64,000 nucleotides of DNA from Batkoa obscura (GCA_030770535.1 JASVEC010000001.1:1178001-1242000); one strand, 5' to 3'; numbered from the stretch's first letter, positions 11,031-22,881 are shown. Made by a program: numbers and translations. The notes: generated from the letters alone by a model not told the origin.

Positions 11031-12200
11031 TTTTCTTTTTATTCATTAAATAAAATTTAATTTATTCTACTTTAAGCACTAGTTTAAAATTATCTTGTTT
11101 TTTCTAATAAAATCCCACGAAAAATTATTCAATCAATCCTGTTTATTTTTTTATCTTTTTTTTTTATTTACAACTTATTTTATTAGGAATCCACTTTTTT
11201 ATCGATTTTAATTGATTGGTTTAACAGTCAATAATACATCTTATATATAAAGATTAGTTAGATAATTCGTTAAAAAGTTGATGATTCCAATTAACTTTTA
11301 TTTCGCTTTCTATAAGTGAGCTATTGAATTAAAAAATTGATTTTAAAATATTTATTTTGGCCTCTGTCTTAGTTATTCTTTTTATTTTTATTTTTTTAAA
11401 TAACTTTCTGTTTAGAATAAAAGTAGAGGAGTTCAATTTCACCTTGTTTTTACTTTCTATTATTCTAACTTACAACAAAACCACCTTTAAAAAGATTATT
11501 GATCAATTGAATTAATGGAAGAATTCTATTTTATTTAAAATTTACCGAAAATTACACATATTATTTAAAAAAATAAGTATAACTACTGTTTCATTCATTA
11601 AACTGACCTTTAGAATCAAGTTTTGTTAGCACCATTTTAAATCAACTTTTATTCATTACAGGACCGTTACTAGTTTTTAGTTTTATTTATAATTCTAAGA
11701 TTTTATAAAAGACCTGTAGCTACATATAGGTTTTAATCAATGGCATCAGCTCAATCAAATGTTTGATATTTTATTAAAAATCATACTTTAATGTATATCA
11801 AGAGTCAATTTATCAAATAGATTCTTAAGCCGTTACTTTTCATGTTCTTGAAATGGCTAAGCTCCCGAGTTAGTTTATTAACAAATATCTTTAAAACAAC
11901 TAATAGAACTGTAAATCACCTTTAAATTTAAAATAAGTGTTATTCAGGTTATCAAATAATTAAAGCTTAGTATAATAAATTGAAATAAAGAAGTTCAAAT
12001 TATCTTTAAAATTATCTTTTAATTCTAAATTAATTAAAAATACCTAAAGTAAAAACCGAGATATAAAAATGAAATAAAAAGCAGAGTGTTAGGTTAAGTA
12101 GTAAATAGCACTATTGATTGTCTTTTTATGTTTTATAGCTATTGTGAGGTCTCTATGTCTTATTCTTTAAGCTTTTATCTAAACTTTTTATCATTATTAC

Positions 12201-12350
12201 TACACTAATAGAGGTCTCAGGTAGTTACTCTAAAGATTGATTTATTTAGTAAAATACGAAAGTGCATTTAATTAATTTAGTAGAAACTTCATCGTATTTT
12301 ACTAAATAAATCAACCTTTGGAGTAACTACCCGAGACCTCTACTAGTGTA
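12201..12350. mobile_element. 150-bp fold-back (MITE-like) element
   Basis: 59-bp inverted arms (12201-12259 and 12292-12350) around a 32-bp loop. The arms differ at only four positions, all transitions. Ends read TACACTARTAGAGGTCTC. Flanking bases allow a TA duplication at most. There is no coding capacity, and no second copy was seen in the window. Confidence 0.8.
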
Positions 12351-12455
12351 TAATAAATTTAATTTAATGCTAATGCTATTTTTAGTTATACGACTTATTT
12401 TTAACTCTTAGAAAGTTAGTTCTATTATTAAATTAAGTTAACGTTATGTTCTATA

Positions 12456-12559
12456 TATGGGGATGTGTTTTTTTTTAAAGAATTTTACTAACAATCTTTC
12501 CACTCAAATAGCGCTTAAAAGATATAAAAAGTGATGAAACCAAAAAAAACATCCTCATA
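12456..12559 (-). mobile_element. MITE copy 6
   Basis: Reverse orientation, full length: TATGGGGATGTGTTTTTT at the left, CCACTCAAATAGCGCTT in the centre, ACATCCTCATA at the right. It sits 105 bases from the fold-back element at 12201-12350. Confidence 0.9.
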
Positions 12560-13413
12560 TTTTACTTTGAAATTTTAGCTTCAATACTACAATTATTTAA
12601 CAAAAGCTAATGTCTAAATTCAGATTATTTATTTATTAACATAAATCATAAAATGAAAAAGACTAATATTAAACACAAATCATTAATTTTTATTTTGTAG
12701 GCAGTTTTTTTCTGTCAGTATTTAAGTTGTTGTTATTGAAAGTTATATATTTATTTAACTTTTAAACTCAATTATTATTTGCCCACATTAAAAGCATCAG
12801 ATCCAAAAATTATAACCCTTTATTTGACTTTATTTAGAGGGGTAAAATAAAAGAAGGAAAGTTATTGGAAGGGTCACTAATTTCTACATAGCTTTAGATA
12901 ATTAAAGAATACAACAGGAAATTAAGTATTTCCCACTTCTTTATATGTGGTCTGATAAAAAAACTAATTAAATTTGAGCGAGTAAAAGAGGTCTTTTATG
13001 AGGAGTAGAGACCAATACAGTTTAAAAAATAAGCTTGATAATTGAAATGAGCAAAGTAACTATTAATTGATTATAAATTACACTTTTTTGATATAAAGTT
13101 TAACTTGACTATTATTTATTAAATAAGTAACAAAATAAATAATGGGCTCTTCTACATAAAGTAAGTCAAGCTCTAAATCTTAAAAACTATTACCTCGCTT
13201 TAATGATTGAACCAGTCATTATATCACCTCATGACAATCTATAAAATATAATAATATGATAAATGATTACTACATCAAGATTATATTACATTGATAATAA
13301 TCATTACTATAAAAGAATTGTTTCTATATAAATAACATATACTATTATTTAAATAAAAGTAAAAGCACTTCATAAATCAATGTCAATATATTAATAAGTA
13401 ATCGTCATTAATT

Positions 13414-13524
13414 GAAAAATAATAAAAAATAATAAAAAATAATAAAAAATAATAATAAAAAATAATAATAAAAAATAATAATAAAAAATAATAATAAAAA
13501 ATAATAATAAAAATAAAATAAAAA
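13414..13524. repeat. AT-only minisatellite (10- and 13-bp units)
   Basis: Three copies of a 10-bp AATAATAAAA-type unit are followed by about five copies of a 13-bp ATAATAATAAAAA unit. The repeat contains no G or C and looks like slippage-prone sequence. Confidence 0.85.
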
Positions 13525-14103
13525 TGAGATAAATTTTAATAATTATATTTGAAATATAAACTATAATTTAATATATACATAACAATGATTTATAATATAA
13601 AATTCATTAAATTAATACTATTTAAATAGTTAAGATTAAAATATTTCAAAAGTTTATTTAAACTAAAATTAAAGTAGCTTTTTTTATAATAAATAACGAA
13701 TATTACCATAAAAATAAATTTAGGATTAATGATTTTATTTAATAAATTATATAATTCTTCATAATAATATCTTTTCTTTATAACTTATTTTATAATTTAT
13801 TTAATTTATCTAAAACTTGCACTACAATCATAGGGCTATGATTTGCTTTGTGTAAATAAGATATTTTTTTATAAATTGATACAAATAATATGAAACTCAT
13901 AAATGAAGCTTGAATTGTAAACTCATGATACTGATAAGAGAATAAGATGGGTAATTGTTAAATGTAATTTATAACATAAATATCAAGTGTGACCTACTTA
14001 ATAACCATGATTGTTATCTTAGTTGCCTTTTAATTCAACTTTAATCTATAACTATTATGCGCAATCGTTACTATTGTGATTTATAAATTTAGTTTTTTTA
14101 TAG

Positions 14104-14148
14104 TAGAAATTTAAATGATAGAAATTTAAATGATAGAAATTTAAATGA
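14104..14148. repeat. Three tandem 15-bp units
   Basis: TAGAAATTTAAATGA is repeated three times without change. Function unknown; it is too small to be more than a recent local duplication. Confidence 0.85.
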
Positions 14149-14590
14149 AGAATCAAACCCCTCCTTTTTAATCTTTTTAGTTAATCAAAATAATCAAATA
14201 AAATATTTTATTTAATTCTAAATAATATTTGCTTATTTTAATAAAACACCAAAACAATTATTGTGTTAATGAATAGAGGTAAAATCAAAAAAATCTGTCA
14301 ATCTGAGAATAAGACCAATCACGATTGAGTATAAACAATTAAACCACTTTTATTAGCCAATCAATCTTAATTTATTTTATCCACCCCACGTAATAAGCCC
14401 CCAAACTAAATTAATAAAATTTCCCAATTTTATGCTGTTAATTCATGATTCAACTCCCATTTTTAGGTACAAATTGATAAAAATAGTCTTTTTAACAAGG
14501 CCTAAATTTTAATTGGATTACATTTGATTTTTAAGCTGTTAAAACCTTTATCTTTCATGTGAGGAATATGTATTACACAAGAAAAAAAGG

Positions 14591-14598
14591 TATATAAG
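14591..14598 (+). promoter_or_regulatory. TATA-like element of the cyclin gene
   Basis: TATATAAG about 115 bases before the ATG at 14713, preceded by a T-rich stretch. Confidence 0.45.
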
Positions 14599-14712
14599 GG
14601 AAATAGAATCAAAATCAAATTTATTCAATTTATTTTATTTCATTCTGATTCTTTGACCATTATTTCCAACTTCAATTTATTATTTATTTTCTGATTCATA
14701 TTACATTTAACA

Positions 14713-15204
14713 ATGGTATATTTATATGAACAACCAATCTATCAACCATTCCCAAACTACAACTCATATGTAGCTGAACTTGTGAACGGTGCGATTTATG
14801 TCCCAATCAAAGATATGATAAATCGTACAAGAGTACCTGAATTTATGCTATACATCGATACGTTATTAGCTGAGATTCAAATTAAAAAGCTTACAGCAGT
14901 CATTTGTTTAATTTATTGTGAACGTTTAAAAAACAGGTTACCAAGTGATGCTAAAGGAACTTCGGACACAATTCATCGAATTTTCACAGCTTCTCTATTA
15001 CTTGCTTGTAAATACACAACTGAGCCATATAATAACAGAGCAGTATCTAAAGCCTCTAAGATATATTCAATAAGAGATATAAATAATATGGAATTCGAAT
15101 TTCTTACGTTAATTGACTATGAAATTTGGATTACTAAAGAAGACATCTGTGGCTTTATGACAGAGAATTCAGAAGGTTTGTATATCATTGGGGAATTGAA
15201 TTAA
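14713..15204 (+). CDS. PHO80/PCL-type cyclin
   Basis: 163-residue intronless protein consisting of little more than a cyclin box. PHO80-like cyclins bind and activate a Pho85/CDK5-type kinase. Residues ~45-150 carry the family pattern: a helix with RTRVPEFMLYIDTLLA, the helix KLTAVICLIYCERLKNRLP, the core helix IHRIFTASLLLACKYTTEP, then NNMEFEFLTLIDYEIWI, the usual end of the first cyclin fold. The Lys in LLLACKY and the downstream acidic residue are those expected to contact the CDK. No second cyclin fold and no PEST tail are present, so it resembles the smaller PCLs. Which PCL subfamily (cell-cycle, phosphate or glycogen) cannot be decided from sequence alone. A second, longer member lies on the opposite strand at 29235. 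Confidence 0.82.
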   Translation: MVYLYEQPIYQPFPNYNSYVAELVNGAIYVPIKDMINRTRVPEFMLYIDTLLAEIQIKKLTAVICLIYCERLKNRLPSDAKGTSDTIHRIFTASLLLACKYTTEPYNNRAVSKASKIYSIRDINNMEFEFLTLIDYEIWITKEDICGFMTENSEGLYIIGELN

Positions 15205-17166
15205 TTTGTTTGATGTGTGTTCGTTCTACTAACTTTTGGTTATTTCTAATTCAAATCTCATTGTATTATTAGTTGTTGTTTTTTCTTTTACCTTTTTTCA
15301 ATAACTATCTTTAGTGCCGGTTATTATTATATTTCTTCTCTTTATTATTTTTTAATAAATAAGTATAATATAATTTTTTCTTTCAAATTCATAAGTCTGT
15401 AATATTTCAGATATTAAAGTTGCTTAGTTGATATGTTTTAAATTTTGTTGAAAAACTGAGCATCAAAGTAATTTAGATAACAGTCTACCAATTAAATTGA
15501 GTAAGCTTATCAATCATTAATAAAGTTATAACAATATAATGGCGTTGATTTTAATTTATTATCATTTATTAACTGCTAATTACTTTATTTAAATCGTTTA
15601 TTAAAGGCTCTTTTTTATTGATCTAAAAGATTATGGCATAAATGCTTAGATTAAGTTAACTTTATTTAATCTAGATTTAATTGATCTTTTTTGTTAATTT
15701 CCGTATACTAAGGTTTGTTACAGTTTACTTAAAGTAGTAATTTAAAATATTGATAAGCTATTGTTTTAATATGAAATTCAATGTCTGGCTATATTATTTG
15801 TTTATTGTATAAAATATATAAGAAAAAACTTCATTATATGTGGTTATTTATTATGATATGTAAATTTGTCATTTTAACATAAAATTCAAGCTACGATTTA
15901 ATTGTAAAGAATACTGGTTTGCATTTAGAACAACTTAGTGAATAGAATAATAGTGAAGAATATCAAATAGATATTTTCACACAAGACAATTTTTATAAAG
16001 TTAATAAATAAAAGTTTTGAACTTTGAGCTAAATTTAAGAAGAAATGGAGGGTATTAGAATTAATCTGTTTAATGTTTCTATTTGAAATGAAACTGTTTT
16101 AATACAAAAAAATGAATTAAAAATCAATCTTTTTATCCCTATTTTTCAAAAATTTTATTTTATTTTTATAAACTATAAAAATGAGTTGAGATAAAATAAT
16201 AGTTTACCTCTAAAAGTAATATTTCCGTTACCAACCTCTTGGCTAGAGACTTTAGCTTGAAGCCTTATTTAAAACAATTTAAGCTACTTTTATCCACTGA
16301 AAAAGATAGTATCCGTAAATTTATGAGGGCTTAGTAATTATCTATTTAGAATTTTACGCTTTCTATGTTTTAGATGCTTAAAGATTTTTTGAGGTGGGGA
16401 ATTAGTAGCAATTTTCAAAAATATGAGGGTGTTTTTTTTGACTTCATCATTTTTTCTATCTTTTAAGCGCTATTTGAGCGGAAAAATTTAGTGAAATTCT
16501 TAAACACAAAAATACATTCCCATATAGTTTTATTTTTTATTCAGAAGCCTCTTTAATTTTATATAGTTTAGGCTTAATAAAAGTAGATTTTACTTTTTAT
16601 TAATATAATAAAATAAAATCTAAAAATAAACATAATGTATTTATAAAATAATAAGTTAAGACTTTAACATATTACACAAAATAAAAATACAATAAACTAG
16701 AATAGTATTTACCAAATAAAGCTAATTCTTTATTTATATTAGGCATAAAAATCGGGCAACGTTTTGTAACATAAAGTTTATGTTTGTTTATTTTAAGTGT
16801 CTATCAATATCAAGAGGTTTTCCTCATGATATTTTAACCTAAAAATGAACTGGATAGCAAGATCTTTACATAGAACTTCCTTTCATCATTGTTGTTAAAA
16901 GCTTCACATTTTTGAAAAATGCTAGTTAACTAAAATAATAGTCAACTTTTAAAACCAGTGGTGATCTTAAAAATTTAAAGTGTTAAAAACTAAAAATTTT
17001 CTTACCTAAATTTATTAAGAAGAATAAAGGGGAAACTCACCAATAATATTCTAATTAAAAGGATAAGGAAGAAGCTATTTGATCAGAAAGTAAATTGATC
17101 AAAATTAAATTAATAGTAATTAAAAAAATATAATATTCAAAGTACTATTCTTACAGACTACCAAGG
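15205..17166. other. AT-rich intergenic region with one MITE
   Basis: No gene supported over about 2 kb. It contains a MITE copy at 16422-16524 and the promoter region of the gene starting at 17167. Nothing else was recognised. Confidence 0.6.
16422..16524 (+). mobile_element. MITE copy 7
   Basis: Near full length: TATGAGGGTGTTTTTTTTG at the left, AAGCGCTATTTGAGCGG in the centre, ATACATTCCCATA at the right. A small deletion lies after the central hairpin. Confidence 0.9.
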
Positions 17167-19159
17167 ATGAAAATCGTCGATTTATTAAAATATAATAAAA
17201 ACAGTAAAAAGCCTTCATTTTCATTTGAGTTTTTTCCTCCAAAAACGTCAGAGGTAGTACCATTAATTTATTATTGATCTTATTAAAACTAAAAAACAGG
17301 GTAAAAAAAACTTAGATTTAAGAATAGCAAGATTACAAGAATTAGGCCCAATATTCAACAGTGTAACATGGGGAGCGGGAGGAAGTACTAATGATAAGAG
17401 TTTTGAGTTAGCAAATACGATACAAAACGACTTGGGTTTAGATGTATTGTTACATATTACAGCTACGAATACAAGTAAAAAAGAAGTGTTGGGTTATTTA
17501 CAAAAAGCAAAAGAACTCGGCATCGAAAATATATTAGCATTAAGAGGGGACTCCAGCAACGAAAGCTTGTTTTTCAATGATGGGGATAAGGAAGACAGAC
17601 TCGAAACAGTTATTGATTTAATTAAGCTAATTAAAAGTGAGTTTAAGAATCAGTTTAATGTTGGAGTAACAGGTAATAAAAGTAGAATATCTAAAACATA
17701 AGTGATTAAAGTGATTATTTAGGTTATCCATCTTCACACCCAGAAAGTCAAGGATTGGAAGAAGATATCAAGTATTTGAAACAAAAGGTTGAAGCAGGAG
17801 CCGATTTTGTTTTGACTCAATTTTTCCTTTCTAATGAGGAGTATAATAATTGGTATAATGAAATCGAAAAAAGTGGACTTAGAATTGATATTATACCTAG
17901 TATATTAGTAATACAAAGTTATATTTCATTTAGAAGATTAATAAACTTAACTGGAATTAAAATACCAAAAGATATATTAATTGAATTGGAAGAAATCAAA
18001 CATGATGATTTACTAATTAAGGAATATGGAATTGATTTAGCAATTAAATTAATCAAAAATATATTAAACAATAACAGTGATAATAATAATAATCAAGTTC
18101 ATTGTATTCATTTCTTTACAATGAACTTAGAAAAATCAGTTCATGAAGTACTAAATAGATTAAAATGGATCAAGGATAATAACAATAGTTTTAGTATTGA
18201 AAATCAAACTTTATTAAATACGATTGAAGGGTGGGATAACTTTCCAAATGGTAGATTCGGAGATGCTTCATCTCCAGGTAAATAACATACTAAAATAAGA
18301 TAGATAAGATAATAAATAACAAACAATATAGCATATGGTAATTTGGAAGGATATAGAAATGGGTTAAAAATAAGTCCAGGTAAAGCACTTGAATTATGGG
18401 GGCACCCAAAAAGTAAAGAAGAGATAAGCGAATTGTTTATTGCCTTCTTAAATGGGAAATTAAGTGAATTACCATGGTGTGAAACTGGAGACTTAGACCC
18501 AGAATCTGAATTAATTAAAAATCATTTAATTAAAATCAATCAAAATCTTTCCTTCACTTTGGCTTCTCAACCTTCCTTAGATGGTATTAAATCAAATCAT
18601 CCTATCTATGGCTGGGGACCTAAAAATGGCTTTATCTTTCAAAAGGTAAGTTTATATTTTGGTATTTATTTTGGTACTTTTATTTATATTATATATATAT
18701 AGGCATTTATTGAAGTCTTAATATCCAAAGGGAAAATCAATGCCTTTTTAGCTAAAATGATAGCTTTAGATCCAAATATCACTTATATGGCGATTGATTC
18801 TGAAGTAAATTTTAATACAAGATCTAGTTTATAATTAACTCTTTAATTAGGGCCATTTCTTAAGTAATAAAAATAAAGACGGTGAAGAATATGAAGCTAA
18901 CACCGTAACATGGGGGGTATTTCCACATGGGGAGATAGCACAAGCAACTTTAATTGAAGTATCTTCATTTAAAGCATGGGCAAAAGAAGTATTTCAAATC
19001 AGCAATGAATGGAGTAATTTATTCCAAAAAAGTAATAGTGAATCCTTTAACTTGATCAATGATTTAAAAGATAATTACTTCTTATTAAATATTGTACAAC
19101 CGGATTTTAAAGTGAAATCAGACGCTTTTTTTGATAACATTATTAAAGCTTTAAATTGA
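17167..19159 (+). CDS. Methylenetetrahydrofolate reductase (Met13/MTHFR)
   Basis: Six exons: 17167-17253, 17300-17672, 17723-18277, 18332-18645, 18703-18804, 18851-19159; 579 residues, close to the usual ~600. It reduces 5,10-methylene-THF to 5-methyl-THF for methionine synthesis, using FAD, in the cytosol. The N-terminal barrel begins with SFSFEFFPPKTSEG and continues with SVTWGAGGS, NILALRGDS and ADFVLTQFF, all family hallmarks. The C-terminal regulatory domain of eukaryotic MTHFR is also present (YGWGPKNGFIFQKAFIE, NTVTWGVFPHGEI), including the region where S-adenosylmethionine acts. One odd point: the usual PGIMPI-type segment reads PSILVI here. Introns are 46-57 nt. It converges with the class-IV PLP enzyme at 19223, with 63 bases between stops. 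Identity is secure. Confidence 0.95.
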
Positions 19160-19222
19160 ATTTTAAATTAATAAAGGTTGTATATAATATATATTATATT
19201 ATGTCATATAAATATAATTTAT

Positions 19223-20371
19223 TCAAATAATTGAAGCAGAATTCAAATCGATTTTTTCCAAAAGACTATTACGTAACTTGATTATAATTGAATGTTCTGG
19301 ATTTAATTTAATTTCAGTATCAAATTTAGCTCGATATTCCGTTAAGCTATCCTCTCTAAATTTAATAGTACGAATTGGTAATAATAATCGGGAAGTACCT
19401 TTGTTAAAAAAAGAGTAAGTAATAAACAAAAAAGAGATCATAAATTACTTGTAATAAAAGCAGCTGAGTAGCTTTGACTGCAAAGTTCATTTAAATTTGG
19501 AGCTACAAACTCTGTTTCAATGTTCATTCGTTTAGCCAAATCAATGACTACACTTTGAATTGTCCCCTTTAATACTCTATCATAAGGGGCGGTTAATAAT
19601 TTAAATTGACCATTTTCTTCTTTTAAAACAAAGAAATTGGAAGATAAACCTTCTAATACTTCTCCATTTGATTCTACTAACAGTACTTCATTACTATCTT
19701 TGCTTTTGCTTTTTTCAGCATGATCTCTTTGTCTAAATAACTCATAAACATTTTTAAAAAAATAGTGAGCGTTTACTTACCCTACCCATATAGTATCTTT
19801 AATTGTTGGGTTATTACGTTTTAGATTAATTAATTCTACCTACAAATTTTTTAATTTGTAAGATAAATAAATAAAATACTATTACTTTACAACTAGATTC
19901 AGTGGGTACATTGAGCGAAGATAAGTGAAGTTTTAAGTAAGGTGCACTATCTGAATAAATTAAATACGATAATTTAGCTTCAAACTGTGGAAAGGGGCCA
20001 TTTAGATCATCCTTATTATCCTCTACTAACTCCGGCAAACCAGTATTTAAATAGTTATAATAAGATAATAATCCAACTTTAGTTAAATGATTAAGTTTTG
20101 ACTTTACTTCTTTCTCATCTATTTCATTCCCTTTTTTACTAAATCCTTGAGTTAACCTATTGCAATGCGCTTCATATTCTAATACTTTTTTATGATTCAC
20201 AGTTCTGCATCCAGTATATACACCATTTGGCTCTAGTTTATAAAACTCATTCGGTGTTAAAGTGCTTTCTTTTAGTACTAATTTATTGCTCTGATAATTA
20301 ACATAATTTATTGTCAGATTCTTAGTAGTCATTGTTGAATAGACTTTGATTAAATTCGAACTTTTTAACAT
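19223..20371 (-). CDS. Class-IV (BCAT/ADC-lyase fold) PLP enzyme
   Basis: Four exons on the minus strand: 20371-19886, 19839-19781, 19732-19449, 19398-19223; 334 residues. It belongs to fold-type IV PLP enzymes, which include branched-chain and D-amino-acid aminotransferases and 4-amino-4-deoxychorismate lyase. The segment NPTIKDTIWVGQR (Lys ~176) lies where the Schiff-base lysine is expected. EVLEGLSSNFF (Glu ~209) matches the conserved loop holding the PLP pyridine nitrogen, and FITSTSRLLLPIRTI is the usual C-terminal motif. This combination is typical of a eukaryotic subgroup of unclear substrate; aminodeoxychorismate lyase (p-aminobenzoate for folate) is one possibility. Its neighbour MTHFR is also a folate enzyme, but the two converge and share no promoter. 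A second Met at residue 14 could be the start if the N-terminus is not a targeting peptide. Confidence 0.8.
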
Positions 20372-21097
20372 TGCTTTAAAGTTTCGATTTGGTCACTGTT
20401 TCTTAACATCTTTTTGGTAACCAATAGAATTAAAAATTAGTATGGCAAATTAAACCCAAGGTTTATCTTTCTGATTTCTATTTTTACATAAATATAAAAG
20501 TATAAATAGTATGAAAGTGAATAAATGAGTATATTTTTTGATCAAGGAATTGATTAATATGCTCTTTTACATTTCAAGTGAGCTGAAGATATAAAAGCAA
20601 ACAAAAATACCAGTGAGGTCCCGTTTTGAGTATTGAGCATAATATACGCCAAATTTTTCAATATGAATTAGAGGGATCAGTTTTAAAGGTTCAGGGTACC
20701 GAGAAAATATTTTGAAAAATTACATAAAAATTAAGCCATAAAATTGAATTTTAGGTATAAATTTGCCTATTTTCTAAAACAGGTTAAAAGTTTTATAACA
20801 TTAAAAGTTACTATAATACAACGATATAATATTATTTTCAAATCTTAAACCAAAACTAGCAAATGTTTTGAACTTTCTAGCTTCAAAATGATTATGATTT
20901 CATCAATCATGTTTCAAAAAAAATAGCTCAAATTTGTTAAAGCCAATAATAAATTAATACGAAACGAGTAAAGGAAGAAAAAGGGGAGATAATTAAGGGA
21001 AAAGGAATATTGAGAGGAATAAGAGGGTTCATTCACTATAAAAGGAATATATAAATATAAAGTCTTTACATAAAAAAATTCATTAAAATTGTAAACA
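20372..21097. other. Divergent intergenic region
   Basis: 726 bases between the minus-strand PLP enzyme and the plus-strand secreted-protein gene; promoters of both must lie here. A purine-rich stretch (about 20960-21030) precedes the TATA box at 21037. No other feature seen. Confidence 0.55.
21037..21044 (+). promoter_or_regulatory. TATA box (TATAAAAG) of the secreted-protein gene
   Basis: TATAAAAG ends 53 bases before the ATG at 21098, preceded by a purine-rich run. A strong, isolated TATA box suggests inducible expression. Confidence 0.6.
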
Positions 21098-21340
21098 ATG
21101 AAATATATATCAATAATAATAGCCTGTGTAACTAGTGTAAACAGCTTTATAGCACTAGCTAGTGGTTCAGAATGTCCTAATAAAAATGATGAATGTCACT
21201 TTGGATACCAGGACTTTAGGTTTATTGATTCCAACGCACCTGCATGCTGGAAATACGAAAACAATCAATGGAGCTGTCAACCTAAGTATGGAAATGGCTG
21301 TGATAGAAATAATGGTTGGATTGATGTCTCTCACTGTTAA
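21098..21340 (+). CDS. Small secreted cysteine-rich protein
   Basis: 80 residues with a clear signal peptide (about 1-21, ending FIALA). The mature part has six cysteines at 26, 33, 50, 60, 68 and 80, enough for three disulfides, and the last residue is itself Cys. It is rich in Asn, Trp and Tyr with no repeats or propeptide processing site. It resembles the small secreted proteins fungi use as effectors or antimicrobial peptides, but I recognise no named family. An overlapping frame (21162-21344) is a shadow. A TATA box lies just upstream. Whether it is one of several paralogues cannot be judged from this window. Confidence 0.7.
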   Translation: MKYISIIIACVTSVNSFIALASGSECPNKNDECHFGYQDFRFIDSNAPACWKYENNQWSCQPKYGNGCDRNNGWIDVSHC

Positions 21341-21515
21341 ATAATTTTAATAATATTAAGATTACTTTTATAATTATATAGCCTTATCTAGTCATGAAAT
21401 ACCATTTACATAATAATACACTATTAATCGAAATTAAATAAAATTTATAAGCATAAAAAACCAATTTTTTAAAAAGTGTTATACTTTTCTTTTTTATATA
21501 TTTAAAAATCGAAGA

Positions 21516-22881
21516 ATGGATGTTGAAAATAAAATAAATATAATAAGAAAAAAATTCAATCAAGATAGTTTTATCACTTACTATTACTCAACAGAGGAGG
21601 ATAAATATATGTGGAAAGTCGATTCTAATAATGAAGTAAACGATAAAGAAATAAACGAAAATAAAGATAAAGCGATAAAAAGGTATATATAAGAACAATT
21701 ATTTTATCATTATTAAATAAATAAAGTTATGAGTTAATTGGGCATGATTGGCGGCTAATAGAAACTAAGGATGGATATCGATTTTTTTATAACCCATATA
21801 CTGGAGTTTCAAGCTGGGAAGTACCAAGGGAATTAAAAGAATATGAATCAGAGTTTAATAATGTCACTAATGAAACAACAGAGTAAGTTAATCACTTGAA
21901 AAAACTAGTAAGTGTTAATAACCTATTTAGAATGGATGAAGATGATGTTGCTTACCAGTTACAAATGATGGGAATGGGTGATTTATCGGACTATAATAAT
22001 CATAACAATGATTATGATTTACCACCAGAGGTATTGTTACATCAAAACGTATTACAATTTGAGGTATGTCGAATAATATATATGTAATAATAGTCAATTA
22101 ATCATACATAAAAAGGATTTACTTAAAGATCTACAAGTTACTGAAATGGACACTTGGGATTTATTATTGCCTAGATTAAAAGAGGAAAAAGCTTTTAAAA
22201 GTATTTTATCATAAATATTAAAGCACATTAATTGAATTTTAGTTATTGATAATGAAAGGTTATGTCAAAGTGTATTTGAAAACTATTGTAAAAAAATAAG
22301 TGAACTTCCAGAATTGAAATCGGATAAAAAAATAGAAGATAAAAAAGTAAGTTATATTTTATATTTAACTGATAACAATAATAATAAATAAATAATAAAT
22401 AGATGAACATGGGAAATTATAGGCAGTTGGTTAAAGAAAATACTACTTATAAAAGTGATTGGAATGTGTTTAATAAGAAATATTTTAATCATCCAATAAG
22501 TAAAAAATTAAATTATAAAGAAAGAGAAGCTATATTTTCAGAACATGTTCAGGGTCTCATTAATACTAAAAAGAAAGAAAAAGAAGGTAATAAGACAGTA
22601 TACATATTTAGTTGATAGCAGTTGTAATCTTTAAATAGAAAAGAGGAAGGAGAAAGAAAAATATAGACAAGAGTTTATAAGCATGTTAAAAGAAATGAAA
22701 GATTTAAGATACAACTCAAGTTGGAAAAAAGTAATAGTCTTTATTTGTTTATTTCAATATATTTATTTATTTTTAGACAAAATCATTAATTGAAAATGAC
22801 ACACGATATAAAAATATTAAAAGTGTAAATGATTGTGAGTATTATTTTAGAGAGTATGCTGCAAAATTAAAAAAAGAATAA
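21516..22881 (+). CDS. WW-FF domain pre-mRNA processing factor (TCERG1/Urn1/Prp40-like)
   Basis: Eight exons: 21516-21682, 21727-21882, 21931-22063, 22116-22200, 22243-22346, 22403-22586, 22639-22730, 22777-22881; 341 residues. After a ~55-residue acidic N-terminus comes one WW domain (HDWRLIETKDGYRFFYNPYT through SSWEVP, two signature Trp). An acidic linker follows (MDEDDVAYQLQMMGMGDLSD), then about three FF domains, beginning near FEDLLKDLQVTEMDTWD, YRQLVKENTTYKSDWN and YRQEFISMLKEMKDLRYNSSW. One WW plus several FF domains is the layout of the splicing and transcription-coupling family (Urn1, Dre4, TCERG1). WW domains bind proline-rich splicing factors and FF domains bind phosphorylated polymerase II tails. 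It is shorter than animal TCERG1 and closer to Urn1/Dre4. It heads a same-strand run of genes ending with Prp6. Confidence 0.8.

Larger units (their letters stand above)
11031..14712. other. Gene-poor AT-rich region with fold-back element, MITE and simple repeats
   Basis: 3.7 kb without a supportable gene. It contains a 150-bp fold-back element (12201-12350), a MITE (12456-12559), an AT minisatellite (13414-13524) and a triple 15-bp tandem (14104-14148). A CCAAT box at 14357-14361 and a TATA-like TATATAAG at 14591 belong to the cyclin gene at 14713. Confidence 0.6.

Noticed and set aside
14104-14148. Repeat array that might be CRISPR-like
   Set aside because: Three immediate tandem copies with no spacers in a eukaryotic genome; an ordinary tandem duplication.
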